NCBI RefSeq assembly: GCF_003626735.1
Contig: NZ_RBHX01000001.1
Location: 2,418,001-2,482,000 of the forward strand
Reading direction: 5' to 3'
DNA length: 64,000 nt
Source of the DNA: Microbacterium sp. CGR2
GTDB lineage: Bacteria; Actinomycetota; Actinomycetes; Actinomycetales; Microbacteriaceae
In this document: positions 16,552 to 26,117 of the stretch, in pieces
Numbering within the stretch: position 1 is the stretch's first letter
Layout of the letters: every line of letters starts with the position of its first letter
Program-made: the position numbers and the translations under genes
Notes under the pieces: generated by a model
The model's input: the letters and a program-made list of their open reading frames with translations, nothing else
What the model was told of the DNA's origin: nothing
Databases searched by the model: none

Positions 16552-16582
16552 GATGCCCCGGACCGCAGCGGCCCGGGGCATC
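16552..16582 (-). terminator. Hairpin between metY and metX
   Basis: GATGCCCCGGACCGC (16552-16566) nearly pairs with GCGGCCCGGGGCATC (16568-16582), one mismatch. It lies after metY and before metX; no strong T tract follows, so partial termination (attenuation of metX) or mRNA processing is possible. Confidence 0.55.
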
Positions 16583-16602
16583 ATGCTCTTGCGTGCGAGA
16601 AA

Positions 16603-17925
16603 TCAGGCGCGAGCGGCCTCTGACACTCGTCGTGCCGCCGCGAGAGCCTGGTCGAGGTCTGCCTTCAGGTCGTCCACGTTCTCCAGGCCGACCGAGAGCC
16701 GCACCAGTCCCGGGGTCACTCCGGAGGTGAGCTGCTGCTCGGGGGTGAGCTGCGCGTGCGTGGTGGATGCCGGGTGGATGACGAGCGAGCGCACGTCGCC
16801 GATGTTGGCGAGGTGACTGAACAGCGACAGGCTGTTGACGAATTCACGACCGGCCTCGACGCCGCCCTTGAGCTCGAACGAGAGCACGGCGCCGACTCCC
16901 TTGGGCGCATACTCGTTCGCTTTGGCGTACCACGGCGAGGAGGGCAGACCCGAATAGTTGACCGTCGCGACGTCGTCGCGGTTGTCGAGCCACTCGGCGA
17001 TCTCCTGGGCGTTCTGCACGTGACGCTCGATGCGCAGCGACAGCGTTTCGACACCCTGGATGAGGTTCCAGGCGCTCTGCGGGGCGATCGCCGAACCGAG
17101 GTCGCGCAGCAGCTGCACGCGCGCCTTGATGATGTAGGCCAGACCGTCGCCGACGGCGGCGGTGTAGCTGGCACCGTGGTAGGACGGGTCGGGCTCGGTG
17201 AGGCCGGGGAACTTCTCGACGTTCTCGGACCACTCGAACGAGCCGCCGTCGATGATGACGCCACCGATCGTGGTGCCGTGCCCACCGAGGAACTTGGTCA
17301 CCGAGTGCACGACGATGTCGGCGCCGAACTCGAACGGACGGATCAGGTACGGCGTGGCGATCGTGTTGTCGACGATCAGCGGTACACCGCTCTCGTGCGC
17401 GACGTCGGCGACGGTACGGATGTCGAGGATGTTGATCTGCGGGTTGCCGATCGTCTCCGCGAAGAACAGCTTGGTGTTGGGGCGGACGGCGCGGCGCCAC
17501 TCTTCGGGGTCGTCCTGGTTCTCGACGAAGGTGACCTCGATGCCGAGCTTCGCGAGGGTGTATTTGAAGAGGTTGTAGGTTCCTCCGTAGATCGAGCTGG
17601 ACGCGACGAAGTGGTCGCCTGCCTGAGCGATGTTCAGCACGGCGAAGGTCGAGGCCGCCTGACCGCTGGCGAGCACGAGTGCGCCGGTGCCGCCTTCGAG
17701 CGCGGCGAGGCGCTGTTCCAGGACGTCCTGCGTCGGGTTCTGGATGCGGGTGTAGATGTTGCCGAACTCGGCGAGGGCGAAGAGGTTCGCTGCGTGGTCG
17801 GCGTTGTCGAACACATACGAGGTGGTCTGGTAGATCGGCGTGGCACGCGCCTTCGTGACCGGATCGGGTGCGGCACCCGAGTGGATCTGCTTGGTCTCGA
17901 AGCGCCAGGACTCGGGTGCGGACAT
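16603..17925 (-). CDS. metY: O-acetylhomoserine sulfhydrylase
   Basis: 440 residues, PLP-dependent Cys/Met metabolism family, length typical of MetY. Motifs: YGGTYNLFKYTL, the PLP lysine in HSVTKFLGGHGT, the C-terminal IGDVRSLVIHPASTTH (conserved substrate-binding segment). It makes homocysteine from O-acetylhomoserine and sulfide, or cysteine from O-acetylserine. SD GGGGGAA lies five bases before ATG 17925. First gene of the metY-metX unit, so sulfide incorporation and acetyl donor formation are co-located. Confidence 0.94.
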   Translation of the reverse strand: MSAPESWRFETKQIHSGAAPDPVTKARATPIYQTTSYVFDNADHAANLFALAEFGNIYTRIQNPTQDVLEQRLAALEGGTGALVLASGQAASTFAVLNIAQAGDHFVASSSIYGGTYNLFKYTLAKLGIEVTFVENQDDPEEWRRAVRPNTKLFFAETIGNPQINILDIRTVADVAHESGVPLIVDNTIATPYLIRPFEFGADIVVHSVTKFLGGHGTTIGGVIIDGGSFEWSENVEKFPGLTEPDPSYHGASYTAAVGDGLAYIIKARVQLLRDLGSAIAPQSAWNLIQGVETLSLRIERHVQNAQEIAEWLDNRDDVATVNYSGLPSSPWYAKANEYAPKGVGAVLSFELKGGVEAGREFVNSLSLFSHLANIGDVRSLVIHPASTTHAQLTPEQQLTSGVTPGLVRLSVGLENVDDLKADLDQALAAARRVSEAARA

Positions 17926-17975
17926 GTGTTCCCCCTGGAACGATGGAAGGTCTGTTGGCGGATGCCGTTGCAGCG

Positions 17976-18004
17976 ACAGTACGGAATACCGCCGCTGTCA
18001 ACAA
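17976..18004 (-). promoter_or_regulatory. Candidate metY promoter
   Basis: On the minus strand TTGTTG (18004-17999), 17-base spacer, TACTGT (17981-17976), predicting a leader of about 45 bases. No SAM-riboswitch-sized leader is present. Confidence 0.4.
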
Positions 18005-18068
18005 GGACGGGGAAATGTGACGTAACAGATTCCGCACGAAATCCGTGCATCGCCGAGGCCGGCGTGAT

Positions 18069-18084
18069 TAGTCTGGGTGCTGTG
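18069..18084 (+). promoter_or_regulatory. Candidate promoter of Tat-exported protein gene
   Basis: TAGTCT (18069-18074), seven bases, then an in-frame GTG at 18082. Either the start is leaderless here or this is the promoter for a 55-base leader to GTG 18136. Confidence 0.35.
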
Positions 18085-18135
18085 CTGAGGGCATCGGTCG
18101 CGACGACGCGACCGCTCGATTCGGGAGGCGTGACG

Positions 18136-18750
18136 GTGACTGAGGAACAGAAGCCCGCAACTGCTGGGCCACAGAACGAACGCGCGAGCACGAGCGGCGT
18201 CGCGCGCAGAACGGTGCTGACGGGGGCAGCGTGGTCGCTCCCCGTCGTCGCGCTGGCGGTTTCGACGCCGATGGCCGCAGCGTCCGTCGGCGCGCTCGGA
18301 GCATTCGTGATCGAGTCGATGCTCGGAGGCACGTGGGTCAACACGCAGTACTACGGGGCGTCCATTCAGCTGCGAAACGACGACACCCGCGCCACGGCCC
18401 TGCCCGTCGAAGACATCACCAGCGGAACGGTGACCGTGACCTTCCCGCGTGCGGCCGTCGGCGCGATCGAGCCGGCCGTCATCGCGAATGCCGGTGGATC
18501 GAGTCCGACCGTCGGTGCCCTTCCGGCGACCGACCCCACCTGGACCGCGGGTGGGGCAAGCGACAACGGCGACGGCACGGTGAGCTACGTCCTGCTGTTC
18601 TCCGGCAGCCTCCCCGGCCAAGGCGTCACGAACGTGAGCTTCGGCATCCTCGGAGCCCAACCGCTGCAGCAGGGCATCTCGGTGACGGTCACGTCCACGG
18701 GAAGTCCTACGGACGGCACCGTGAGTTCGCGCACGGTGACTCTCTACTGA
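18136..18750 (+). CDS. Secreted protein with Tat-like signal, unknown function
   Basis: 204 residues from GTG 18136. I do not recognise the family. The N-terminus has ARRTVLTGAAWSLPVVALAV, a twin-arginine motif plus hydrophobic core, with a likely cleavage near STPMAAAS (residue about 57). The rest is Thr/Gly/Ser-rich, predicted all-beta, with no cysteines, ending TDGTVSSRTVTLY, like small cell-surface or fimbrial-type domains. GGGAGG eight bases upstream supports 18136; GTG 18130 and GTG 18082 are in frame and possible. Single gene between metY and an SDR, codon use like its neighbours. Confidence 0.7.
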   Translation: MTEEQKPATAGPQNERASTSGVARRTVLTGAAWSLPVVALAVSTPMAAASVGALGAFVIESMLGGTWVNTQYYGASIQLRNDDTRATALPVEDITSGTVTVTFPRAAVGAIEPAVIANAGGSSPTVGALPATDPTWTAGGASDNGDGTVSYVLLFSGSLPGQGVTNVSFGILGAQPLQQGISVTVTSTGSPTDGTVSSRTVTLY

Positions 18751-18799
18751 CATTCGCTCTCGCGGCATCGTCCGCCGCAGAATACGTCGAGGAACGTCG

Positions 18800-18814
18800 T
18801 ACGGTGGAGGCATG
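18800..18814 (+). promoter_or_regulatory. Leaderless promoter of SDR gene
   Basis: TACGGT, GGAGGC, ATG at 18812; same composite as at guaB1 and nnrD. Confidence 0.6.
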
Positions 18815-19594
18815 GTGATCAGACGTGCAGTGGTGACAGGTGCGAGTTCCGGGATCGGGGCTGCAACGGTGCGGGCACTCCGCGCGCGGGGATGGGAAGT
18901 CGTCGGCGTCGCACGTCGCGAGAACCGACTGTCTGCGCTCGCCGACGAGACCGGCGCTTCGGCCATCGCCTGCGACCTGACCGATCCGGCCGCCGTCGAC
19001 GCGCTCGTGGCGGAGCTCGAGAGGTCCGGGCCGGTGCACGCTCTCGTGCAGGTCGCCGGGGGTGCCCGGGGTACCGACCGCGTCGAGGATGGGTCGACCG
19101 AGGACTGGCAGTGGATGTTCGACGCCAACGTCCTCGCCACGCAGCGCCTGGTCGCCGCTCTTCTGCCGCTGCTGCGCCGCGCAGCTGCTACGGACGGGCA
19201 CGCCGATGCCGTCTTCGTGACATCGACCGCCGCGCAGACCGCATACGCGGGTGGAGCGGGCTACAACGCCGCCAAGGCAGCCGAGGCGATGCTCGTGCGC
19301 GTGCTTCGTCAGGAACTCAACGGCGAGCCGATCCGCGTCGTCGAGGTCGCTCCTGGGTTGGTCCACACGGAGGAGTTCACCCTGAACCGCCTGGGTGGAG
19401 ACGCTGTCGCGGCCGAGGCGGTGTACTCGGGTGTCGAGGCACCGCTGGTCGCCGACGATGTGGCCGACGTCATCGGCTACGCTCTGGATTCGCCGTCGCA
19501 CGTCAATCTCGACCTCATCACCATGCGGCCGGTCGCGCAGTCCGCACAGCACCTTCTCGCACGCGGTCCGCTGCGGGTGCGGTCGTCCGACTGA
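18812..19594 (+). CDS. Short-chain dehydrogenase/reductase
   Basis: 260 residues, classical SDR. Nucleotide site [15 protein letters not shown] at residues about 8-22; the NNAG-equivalent is VAGGA; the catalytic Ser-Tyr-Lys is [20 protein letters not shown] with Y-x3-K. Resembles the YdfG/serine dehydrogenase-like group (clan with NADP-dependent 3-hydroxy acid dehydrogenases), but the substrate cannot be told. The next gene, ung, starts three bases after its stop. Confidence 0.87.
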   Translation: MVIRRAVVTGASSGIGAATVRALRARGWEVVGVARRENRLSALADETGASAIACDLTDPAAVDALVAELERSGPVHALVQVAGGARGTDRVEDGSTEDWQWMFDANVLATQRLVAALLPLLRRAAATDGHADAVFVTSTAAQTAYAGGAGYNAAKAAEAMLVRVLRQELNGEPIRVVEVAPGLVHTEEFTLNRLGGDAVAAEAVYSGVEAPLVADDVADVIGYALDSPSHVNLDLITMRPVAQSAQHLLARGPLRVRSSD

Positions 19595-19596
19595 CG

Positions 19597-20325
19597 ATGG
19601 CACGCACTCTCACAGAACTCGCAGAAGACGGTCACGTCGATCCCGGGTGGGCGGAGGCGCTCGCTCCGGTGCAGGACGAGATCACGGCGCTGGGGGAGCG
19701 CCTTCGTGCCGAGCAGGCAGCGGGGCGCGGATACCTGCCCGCAGGTGGCGATGTACTCCGGGCCTTTCAGCGCCCGCTCTCCGAGGTCAAGGTCCTCATC
19801 ACCGGACAGGACCCGTATCCGACACCGGGGCACCCCATAGGTCTCTCCTTCGCAGTCGACAGGGACGTGCGGCCACTGCCGAGAAGCCTTGCGAACATCT
19901 ACAAGGAGCGCGAGACCGACCTCGGCATCCCGCCCGCGCCGCACGGCGATCTCACGGCCTGGAGCGACCAGGGCGTGCTGCTGCTGAACAGAGTGCTCAC
20001 GGTGCAGCCGGGTGCCGCCGCCTCACACCGGGGATGGGGGTGGGAGACGGTCACAGAGCACGCGATCCGCACGCTCGTCGCCCGCGATCAGCCGCTCGTC
20101 GCGATTCTCTGGGGGAAGGATGCCGCGAACCTGCAGCCGCTGCTGGGCGACACCCCCGTGATCGCATCGGCTCATCCGTCGCCGCTGTCGGCCCGTCGCG
20201 GCTTCTTCGGTTCCCGCCCCTTCTCGCGGGCGAACACGCTCCTCGAAGAACTCGGCGCCGTTCCGGTGGACTGGCGGGTCGAGGGCGAGCCGGCCGACCG
20301 CGAACTTTCGAATCAGGGAGCCTGA
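19597..20325 (+). CDS. ung: Uracil-DNA glycosylase, family 1
   Basis: 242 residues. Motif [19 protein letters not shown] holds the catalytic Asp, with Pro replacing the usual His after Tyr as is common in actinobacterial Ung; motif B is [17 protein letters not shown] (catalytic His and DNA-intercalating loop). [14 protein letters not shown] and ILWGKDA are also conserved. It excises uracil from DNA to start base-excision repair, which matters in high-GC genomes with frequent cytosine deamination. The start ATG 19597 is three bases after the SDR stop; read-through from the SDR promoter is likely. Confidence 0.93.
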   Translation: MARTLTELAEDGHVDPGWAEALAPVQDEITALGERLRAEQAAGRGYLPAGGDVLRAFQRPLSEVKVLITGQDPYPTPGHPIGLSFAVDRDVRPLPRSLANIYKERETDLGIPPAPHGDLTAWSDQGVLLLNRVLTVQPGAAASHRGWGWETVTEHAIRTLVARDQPLVAILWGKDAANLQPLLGDTPVIASAHPSPLSARRGFFGSRPFSRANTLLEELGAVPVDWRVEGEPADRELSNQGA

Positions 20326-20351
20326 CCACCCGCGCCGCACAGGCGCTCGGA

Positions 20352-20366
20352 TATCCTGAGCGCATG
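20352..20366 (+). promoter_or_regulatory. Leaderless promoter of GNAT gene
   Basis: TATCCT, GAGCGC, ATG at 20364. Confidence 0.55.
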
Positions 20367-20981
20367 CAGTTCGAACCGGGGGACCGTCGCCGCGTCCTGC
20401 CGCGTCACCTCCGGCCGGAACCGGCGCCGGAAGTGTTCTCGTACACGATCCGCCCGGCGAGAACCACCGATCTCGCCCACGTACGCGAGATCTACAACCA
20501 CTTCGTGAGCAACTCGGCCGTCACGCTCGATGAGCGGCGCAGCAGCATCCCGTACTGGCGCGACAAGTTCGCCCTGCTCGACCGGCTCAAGCTCCCCTTC
20601 CTCGTCGCGGTCTCGCCGGCGGGTGTCGTGCTCGGATACGCGCTGGCGCAGCCGTGGGCGGGAAAGAACGCGTACCGCTACACGGTCGAGGACTCGATCT
20701 ACCTCGGCCCGGGCGCCGCCGGCAAAGGCCTCGGGGCTGCGCTTCTGCAAGCGCTCATCGACGCATGCGAGCAGATCGGGTTGCGAGAGATGGTCGCCGT
20801 CATCAGTGACAGCGGGGCCGAGGCATCGATCCGGTTGCACGCGAAGCTCGGATTCGTCGAAGCGGGACGGATGGGGCGCGTCGGGCACAAATTCGGGCGA
20901 GAACTCGGGACCGTGTACATGCGGCGGGTGCTGAAGCCGACGGGGCGGCGGCGGGGGAGCTTCTTCGGGTCGCGGCGCTGA
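20364..20981 (+). CDS. GNAT N-acetyltransferase (phosphinothricin acetyltransferase-like)
   Basis: 205 residues. A GNAT domain (about 29-190) with the N-terminal IRPARTTDLAHVREIYNHFV, the acetyl-CoA loop GAAGKGLGAALLQALI (R/Q-x-x-G-x-G/A variant) and the late LHAKLGFVEAGRMGRVGHKFG is characteristic of the Pat/YwnH group that acetylates phosphinothricin or methionine sulfoximine-like amines. A basic tail (GRRRGSFFGSRR) follows the domain. The start is taken from the leaderless layout; the 28 residues before the domain are not conserved in kind. Confidence 0.82.
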   Translation: MQFEPGDRRRVLPRHLRPEPAPEVFSYTIRPARTTDLAHVREIYNHFVSNSAVTLDERRSSIPYWRDKFALLDRLKLPFLVAVSPAGVVLGYALAQPWAGKNAYRYTVEDSIYLGPGAAGKGLGAALLQALIDACEQIGLREMVAVISDSGAEASIRLHAKLGFVEAGRMGRVGHKFGRELGTVYMRRVLKPTGRRRGSFFGSRR

Positions 20982-21089
20982 TCTGGGTGGTCCGGGCGGT
21001 GAGCGGGGCGTTTCGTCTCGCGGGCGCTTGCTCGACGACCGGGAGAGGTGCTCGCTCACGGGTCCCTCGACGTGGCGCGCGGGCGCGTG

Positions 21090-21887
21090 TCAGCGACCGG
21101 GAGAGCCGGGGATCACGGGGATCGCCGCAAGCAACGCCTTCGTGTAGTCGTGCTGCGGGTGGAGCAGCACGGCATCCGTCGTACCGCGCTCGACGATGTG
21201 ACCGTCTTTCATGACGACCACCGTGTCGCACAGGTTCTGCACCACTCCGATGTCGTGCGACACCAGCACGAGGGTGAGATCCGTCGTTCGTCGCAACTCG
21301 ATCAGCAGCTCGAGGATCTGCGCCCGCACCGTCACGTCGAGAGCCGAGAGCGGTTCGTCACCGACGAGGATGCGCGGGCGATGCACGATGGCCCGTGCGA
21401 TCGCGATGCGCTGGCGCTGACCGCCGGAGAACTCATGCGGATACCGGTCCGCCATCTCGGGCTCCAAGCCCACCTGTGCGAGAACCTCGCGCACCCGCGC
21501 CCGGCGATCGCCGTCGATGTCGAGGGCCCACAGCGGCTCGGCGATGATCTGTCCCGCGGTCATCCGCGGGTCGAGCGACGCATAGGGATCCTGGAACACG
21601 AGTCCGGTCTGCCGTCGCAGCCAGTGCAACGACTTCGCGGATGCCGAGGCGTCGACCGGACGCCCGTCGACGAGGACCGTGCCGCCCGTCGGTCGGTCGA
21701 GGCCAAGCAGCAGCCGCACCAGCGTGGACTTCCCCGACCCCGACTCGCCGATGATCCCCACCGAAGAGCCCTCGACGATGTCGAGGTCGGTGGGGGCGAG
21801 GGCCGTCTGCGTGCGCGTGCGTTCGAACGCCGCCCGCTTCGGGACGAAGAAGTCGCGGGACAGTCCGCGCGCTTCGATCAGACTCAT
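21090..21887 (-). CDS. Peptide ABC transporter ATP-binding protein (DppF/OppF-like)
   Basis: 265 residues, last gene of the importer operon. Walker [11 protein letters not shown]-loop [13 protein letters not shown], signature [14 protein letters not shown], Walker [13 protein letters not shown] and switch SHDIGVV are all present. Second ATPase of a heterodimeric peptide/nickel (Opp/Dpp) importer. ATG 21887 overlaps the upstream stop (ATGA), so the reading that starts at 21911 is not needed. It lacks the long C-terminal oligo_HPY extension beyond a short [12 protein letters not shown]. Confidence 0.9.
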   Translation of the reverse strand: MSLIEARGLSRDFFVPKRAAFERTRTQTALAPTDLDIVEGSSVGIIGESGSGKSTLVRLLLGLDRPTGGTVLVDGRPVDASASAKSLHWLRRQTGLVFQDPYASLDPRMTAGQIIAEPLWALDIDGDRRARVREVLAQVGLEPEMADRYPHEFSGGQRQRIAIARAIVHRPRILVGDEPLSALDVTVRAQILELLIELRRTTDLTLVLVSHDIGVVQNLCDTVVVMKDGHIVERGTTDAVLLHPQHDYTKALLAAIPVIPGSPGR

Positions 21888-22675
21888 GCCTCGCCTCCCC
21901 TCGGACGCCACAGTGTCGCCGTGGCGTCGCGCAGCAAGCCCTGCGTGATCGGCGAGGTCGGCGTCGTCAGGAGCGCTGACACGGGTGCCGCTTCGACGAC
22001 GCGGCCGTGCTCGAGCACGACACCCTCGGTGGCGACCTGCGACAGCACCGCCAGGTCGTGGGTGATGAACACCAGCGACATGCCCTCGTCGGCGACGAGC
22101 GACAGCAGCAGCGAGAGGATCTCGGCCTGGATGGTCACGTCGAGCGCGGTGGTCGGCTCATCGGCGATCAGAAGTCGAGGACGGCAGGCGAGCGCCATGG
22201 CGATGGCCACGCGCTGACGCTGGCCACCCGACAGCTGATGGGGGTACCTGTCTACGATCGACTCGGGGTCGGGCAGCCGCACGCGGGCAGCTTCGGCGAT
22301 CGCGCGCTCCCGGGCTTCGCGGCGCCCGAGGCCCTCGTGGATCCGGATCGACTCGGCGATCTGTCGCCCGACAGTCCGTATCGGGTTCAGCGCCGTCCGT
22401 GGCTCCTGGAACACGATGCCGATGTCGTCGCCCCGCAGTCTCGCCAATTCGCGATCGGACATCCCGATCAGCTCGGTGCCGTTCCACCGGATGCTGCCAC
22501 TCGCGGTCGCACCGTCGGGGAGCAGCCCGAGCACAGCCAGCGCGGTGAGCGACTTGCCGGAACCGGATTCGCCGATCAGGCCGAGGCGCTCCCCGTCGGG
22601 CACCTCGAAGGAGACGCCGTCGACCACGCGACGACCGTCGATCTCCACGACCAGTCTCTCGACCACCAAGCTCAT
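21884..22675 (-). CDS. Peptide ABC transporter ATP-binding protein (DppD/OppD-like)
   Basis: 263 residues. Walker [12 protein letters not shown]-loop [12 protein letters not shown], signature [15 protein letters not shown], Walker [13 protein letters not shown], switch [10 protein letters not shown]. First ATPase of the importer. Its ATG overlaps the stop of the permease gene and its stop overlaps the next ATPase start, so four genes are translationally chained by ATGA overlaps. Confidence 0.9.
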   Translation of the reverse strand: MSLVVERLVVEIDGRRVVDGVSFEVPDGERLGLIGESGSGKSLTALAVLGLLPDGATASGSIRWNGTELIGMSDRELARLRGDDIGIVFQEPRTALNPIRTVGRQIAESIRIHEGLGRREARERAIAEAARVRLPDPESIVDRYPHQLSGGQRQRVAIAMALACRPRLLIADEPTTALDVTIQAEILSLLLSLVADEGMSLVFITHDLAVLSQVATEGVVLEHGRVVEAAPVSALLTTPTSPITQGLLRDATATLWRPRGGEA

Positions 22676-23541
22676 GCGATCACCGCCGGCGTGTGCACTT
22701 CAGCGGCGCGGTGCCGCAGCGTGGGGTCGGTCGCCTCGCGCAGCCCGTCGCCGAGCAGATTCAGGGCGAGCACGGTGAGCGTGATCGCGAGTCCCGGCCA
22801 GATCACCGACAGCGGATGCACACCGATGTAGCGCTGCAGATCGGCGAGGAGAAGCCCCCAGCTGGGCTCGACGACGGAGGCGCCGAAGCCGAGGTAGGAC
22901 AGCCCGGCCTCCGCGAGCACGGCGACCGCCATCGACCACGAGAGCTGCACGATGAACACCGGGGCGACGTTGGGCAGCAGATGCCGTACGAGGCTCTGAG
23001 CCGGCGTGAGCCCCGACGCCCGTGCCGCGAGCACGAAGTCGCTCTGCTGCACCCGACGCAGCTCCGGTCGCGTCACACGGGCGATGTTGACGCCGAAGCC
23101 GATGCCGACCGCCCAGATCACCACCCACAGCGATCCGCCCCACACCGAGGAGATCATCATCGCTATCAGCAGGACGGGGAAGGCGATGAGGATGTCGACC
23201 AGGACAGCGACGGTCTCGCGCATCCACCGTGCGGTGAGAGCGCCGAGGGCAGCGAGGGCGATCCCGACGGCGGTCGCCACCAGCCCCGCACCGACGCTGA
23301 CGAACAGGGTCGTCCGCGCGCCGGCCATGATCAGGCTGAGGATGTCGCGACCGGTGTCGTCGGTGCCCAGCAGATGCGGCCAGCTCGGGGGAAGCCATCG
23401 GTCGCCGATGTCGGAGGCCTGCGGATCGAACGGGGTCCAGAGGGTCGAGACGAGCGCGGTCCCGACGATCACGGCGACCACGGTGAGGCCGAAGCGGCCC
23501 GTCGCCGTCTGCCAGAGTTTCACGAACCAGCCGCGGGTCAT
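22672..23541 (-). CDS. Peptide ABC transporter permease (DppC/OppC-like)
   Basis: 289 residues with six predicted membrane helices. N-terminal cytoplasmic start, first helix LTVVAVIVGTALVSTLW, then the PPSWPHLLGTDDTGRDILS segment typical of DppC, and the EAA loop ARASGLTPAQSLVRHLLPN that contacts the ATPases. Pairs with the DppB-like permease immediately upstream, with an ATGA overlap. Confidence 0.92.
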   Translation of the reverse strand: MTRGWFVKLWQTATGRFGLTVVAVIVGTALVSTLWTPFDPQASDIGDRWLPPSWPHLLGTDDTGRDILSLIMAGARTTLFVSVGAGLVATAVGIALAALGALTARWMRETVAVLVDILIAFPVLLIAMMISSVWGGSLWVVIWAVGIGFGVNIARVTRPELRRVQQSDFVLAARASGLTPAQSLVRHLLPNVAPVFIVQLSWSMAVAVLAEAGLSYLGFGASVVEPSWGLLLADLQRYIGVHPLSVIWPGLAITLTVLALNLLGDGLREATDPTLRHRAAEVHTPAVIA

Positions 23542-24488
23542 GCTGCCTCCCGCTGTCGGGGATCGATCGTGCGATGCAGCAGATCGACCAGGAAGCCGAC
23601 GACCAGCACGAAGCCGGTCAGCACAAGCAGTTCACTCTGCACCTTGACGAGGTCGCGGGTCCCGACGTCTGCCACCAGCATCCGCCCGATGCCGGGCAGC
23701 GTGAACAGCTGCTCGATCACGACCGAACCGACGATGATGCCGGCGACCTGGAGACCCAGGACCGTGATGATCGAGAGTCCGACGGCGGGGATGCCGTGCT
23801 GGATCAAGGCGCGAGTGCGCGTCAACCCCTTCGCGGCGGCCGTGCGGACGAAGTCCTGGCCTGCCGCCTGCAGCGTGGCACTGCGCACGAAGCGCATCAG
23901 CATCGCCCCCTCAACGATCCCGATGGTCAGCGCCGGGAGAAGGAGAGACTCGATCGCCCGTCCGGGCGTGGACCACCCCGTACGCGGGAAGCCCTGTGGA
24001 GGCAACCATCCCAGCCAGACGGAGAACACGACGACCAGCATCATCCCCGCCCAGACGACGGGGACGGCGGCCAGAGCCTGCGCACCGATGCTGAGCGCTG
24101 TGCCACCACGCCGACCCCGCAGCAAGGCCGCGAGGATTCCGAACGGGACGGCGATCAGGATGGCGATGACCAGTGACATGATGCCGAGCGGGACGGTGAC
24201 CTGCGCCTTGAGCAGCAGTTCCTCGCCGACGGACGCTCCCGAGAGCAGCGACGTGCCGAGGTCGCCTCGGAAGATCCCGCCGATCCAGTCGGTGTACTGG
24301 GCGAGAAGCGGCCGATTCAGACCGAGCGCCTCGCGAAGTGCGTCGACTTCGGACGGAGAGGCCTGAGTTCCGGCGATCAGCTGGGCGACGTCACCGGGAA
24401 AGACCCGCAGTGTGAGGAAGATCAGCGCGCTCGACACGAGGAGCCCTGCAATGAGCAGGACTCCTCGGACGAGCGTGTAGCGGATCAC
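23538..24488 (-). CDS. Peptide ABC transporter permease (DppB/OppB-like)
   Basis: 316 residues from GTG 24488, six predicted helices. First helix RGVLLIAGLLVSSALIFLTL, the LGLNRPLLAQYTDWIGGIFRGDLG periplasmic segment and the EAA loop RTAAAKGLTRTRALIQHGI fit DppB. The GTG at 24488 gives the common IRYTLVR start; GTG 24530 is also in frame, adding 14 residues and overlapping the binding-protein gene. No clear ribosome site decides between them. Confidence 0.9.
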   Translation of the reverse strand: MIRYTLVRGVLLIAGLLVSSALIFLTLRVFPGDVAQLIAGTQASPSEVDALREALGLNRPLLAQYTDWIGGIFRGDLGTSLLSGASVGEELLLKAQVTVPLGIMSLVIAILIAVPFGILAALLRGRRGGTALSIGAQALAAVPVVWAGMMLVVVFSVWLGWLPPQGFPRTGWSTPGRAIESLLLPALTIGIVEGAMLMRFVRSATLQAAGQDFVRTAAAKGLTRTRALIQHGIPAVGLSIITVLGLQVAGIIVGSVVIEQLFTLPGIGRMLVADVGTRDLVKVQSELLVLTGFVLVVGFLVDLLHRTIDPRQREAA

Positions 24489-24504
24489 AGCCGGATGCCG
24501 GTCG

Positions 24505-26025
24505 TCAGTTCTCCGCGGAGACGGTGACACCCGCGAGGTTGATGCGCGAGTTGATCGAGTCCTCGGGGAATCCGGAGACGACCGGGCTCACCGCCGTGAT
24601 GGTCTCGCCGTTGTACAGCCAGTCCACCGGGTGGTCTTCTGACACGATGCGGGCCGCTTCGGCGAGGAGCTCGGCAGACGCATCGGGATCGACCTCGGCC
24701 TGTGCCTGGGCGTACAGCTCCTGCACCTCGGCGTTGTCGTAGCCGAAGTAGTAGTCGGGGTCGGCGAAGTTGCCGAAGTCGCGCGGCTCGACGTGCAGCA
24801 CGAAGCTGAGGTCGTAGTCCTTGTTCGTGTAGACGTCTTCCAGCCAGGACGGGAACTCGACCGAGTCGACCTCGAGCGCGACACCGACCTCCTTGAAATC
24901 GGAGATCAGTACCTTGGGCACCGTCGTGCCGTAGAACGACGGGATGGTCAAGGTGAGCTCGAGATCCTCCTGACCTGCTTCGGCGAGCAGTTCCTCGGCC
25001 TTCACCGGGTCGTACGACACGACGTCCGAGAGATCCTCATATCCGGGGTCGAGCTCGGGGATCGGACCGTACAGCGGTGTGCCGGCGCCCACAGCTTCGA
25101 TCAGGGCGTCATGGTCGATGGCGAGACGCAGCGCCTCACGTACGCGCACGTCGTCCAGCGGTGCCTTCTTGTTGTTGAACGCGAGTGTCGCCTTGTCGGT
25201 GGTGCGGCCCTTCGTGAGCGTGAAGTCACCGGAGTCCTCCAGCTGAGGGGCGAGGTTCGGGTCGACCGCGGTGAGCACATCGACGTCACCGGCGAGAGCG
25301 GCGTTGACGCCGGCGGTGAAGTCGGGGATGTACTGGAACGCCACCTCCGCGACTCCTGTCGGCTCGCCCCAGTAGGTGTCGTTGCGTGCGAAGGTGATGC
25401 TGCTGCCCTTGTTCCAGCGCGTCAGGGTGAACGGGCCTGTCCCGTTCTCGGCACTCTTCAGATCGGTGGTGTCGCCCTTCTTGAACACGAGCCCGGCCGG
25501 CCCGGTGAGAACGAAGAGGAAGTTCTGGTTCGGTGCGGTGAGCACGATCTGCACCGTCGTCGCGTCCGGGGCGCTGACAGAGGCGACAGAGGCGAACTCC
25601 GCGTTGCCCTGCACAGTGGCATCCGTGCGGACCGTCTCGTACGAGGCCACGACATCGGCCGACGTCAATGCCGTGCCGTCGTGGAACGCTATGCCTTCGT
25701 TGAGGGTGAAGATGTAGGTCAGTCCATCTTCGGAGACCTCGTAGTCGGAGGCGAGACGGCCCTCGATCTCATTCTGCTGGGTGCGGGTGACGAGGCCCTC
25801 GTAGATGTTGTCGATGAGGATCTGCTCGAGCGCGGCGCCGCTGGTGTGTCGGATGTCGAGGTTGGTCGGCTCGAGCACCAGACCGACGTTCAACGTCGCG
25901 TCGGGATCCGGTGTGCCCGTGGGGGCCGAGGGCTCCTGCTCGCGGGTGCCGGAGCAGGCGCTCAGGACCACGGCGGTGGCCGCGAGGGCGGAGATGAGCG
26001 CGAGACGTCGGGTACGTCGGAACAT
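24505..26025 (-). CDS. Peptide/oligopeptide ABC transporter substrate-binding lipoprotein (family 5)
   Basis: 506 residues. Lipoprotein signal MFRRTRRLALISALAATAVV with lipobox LSAC; the mature protein is a family 5 solute-binding protein (LNVGLVLEPTNLDIR, YEGLVTRTQQN, DYEVSEDGLTYIFTLNEGI). It would capture peptides or related compounds outside the cell and hand them to the DppBC permease. SD GAGGAAA lies five bases before ATG 26025, which outranks the upstream in-frame ATG at 26049. First gene of the five-gene importer operon; the substrate is not predictable from sequence alone. Confidence 0.93.
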   Translation of the reverse strand: MFRRTRRLALISALAATAVVLSACSGTREQEPSAPTGTPDPDATLNVGLVLEPTNLDIRHTSGAALEQILIDNIYEGLVTRTQQNEIEGRLASDYEVSEDGLTYIFTLNEGIAFHDGTALTSADVVASYETVRTDATVQGNAEFASVASVSAPDATTVQIVLTAPNQNFLFVLTGPAGLVFKKGDTTDLKSAENGTGPFTLTRWNKGSSITFARNDTYWGEPTGVAEVAFQYIPDFTAGVNAALAGDVDVLTAVDPNLAPQLEDSGDFTLTKGRTTDKATLAFNNKKAPLDDVRVREALRLAIDHDALIEAVGAGTPLYGPIPELDPGYEDLSDVVSYDPVKAEELLAEAGQEDLELTLTIPSFYGTTVPKVLISDFKEVGVALEVDSVEFPSWLEDVYTNKDYDLSFVLHVEPRDFGNFADPDYYFGYDNAEVQELYAQAQAEVDPDASAELLAEAARIVSEDHPVDWLYNGETITAVSPVVSGFPEDSINSRINLAGVTVSAEN

Positions 26026-26117
26026 GAAAGTTTCCTCTCGGTGCGGCACTCGCTGTGTGCCGTTGAATCGAGCCTAGAGACAGCAGGTGGGCAGAAGGGC
26101 GGATGAGGAACGAAACG
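26026..26117 (-). promoter_or_regulatory. Region upstream of the ABC importer operon
   Basis: 92 bases between the alpha/beta hydrolase stop and the binding-protein start. AGCCTA at 26071-26076 reads TAGGCT on the minus strand, a possible -10 with a leader of about 40 bases. No obvious -35. Confidence 0.3.

Noticed and set aside
17926..18004. SAM riboswitch before metY
   Set aside because: The leader is about 45 bases with no conserved helices; too short.
20982..21089. Gene or small RNA between the GNAT and ABC ATPase genes
   Set aside because: 108 bases between converging genes; no start with ribosome site and no clear hairpin.
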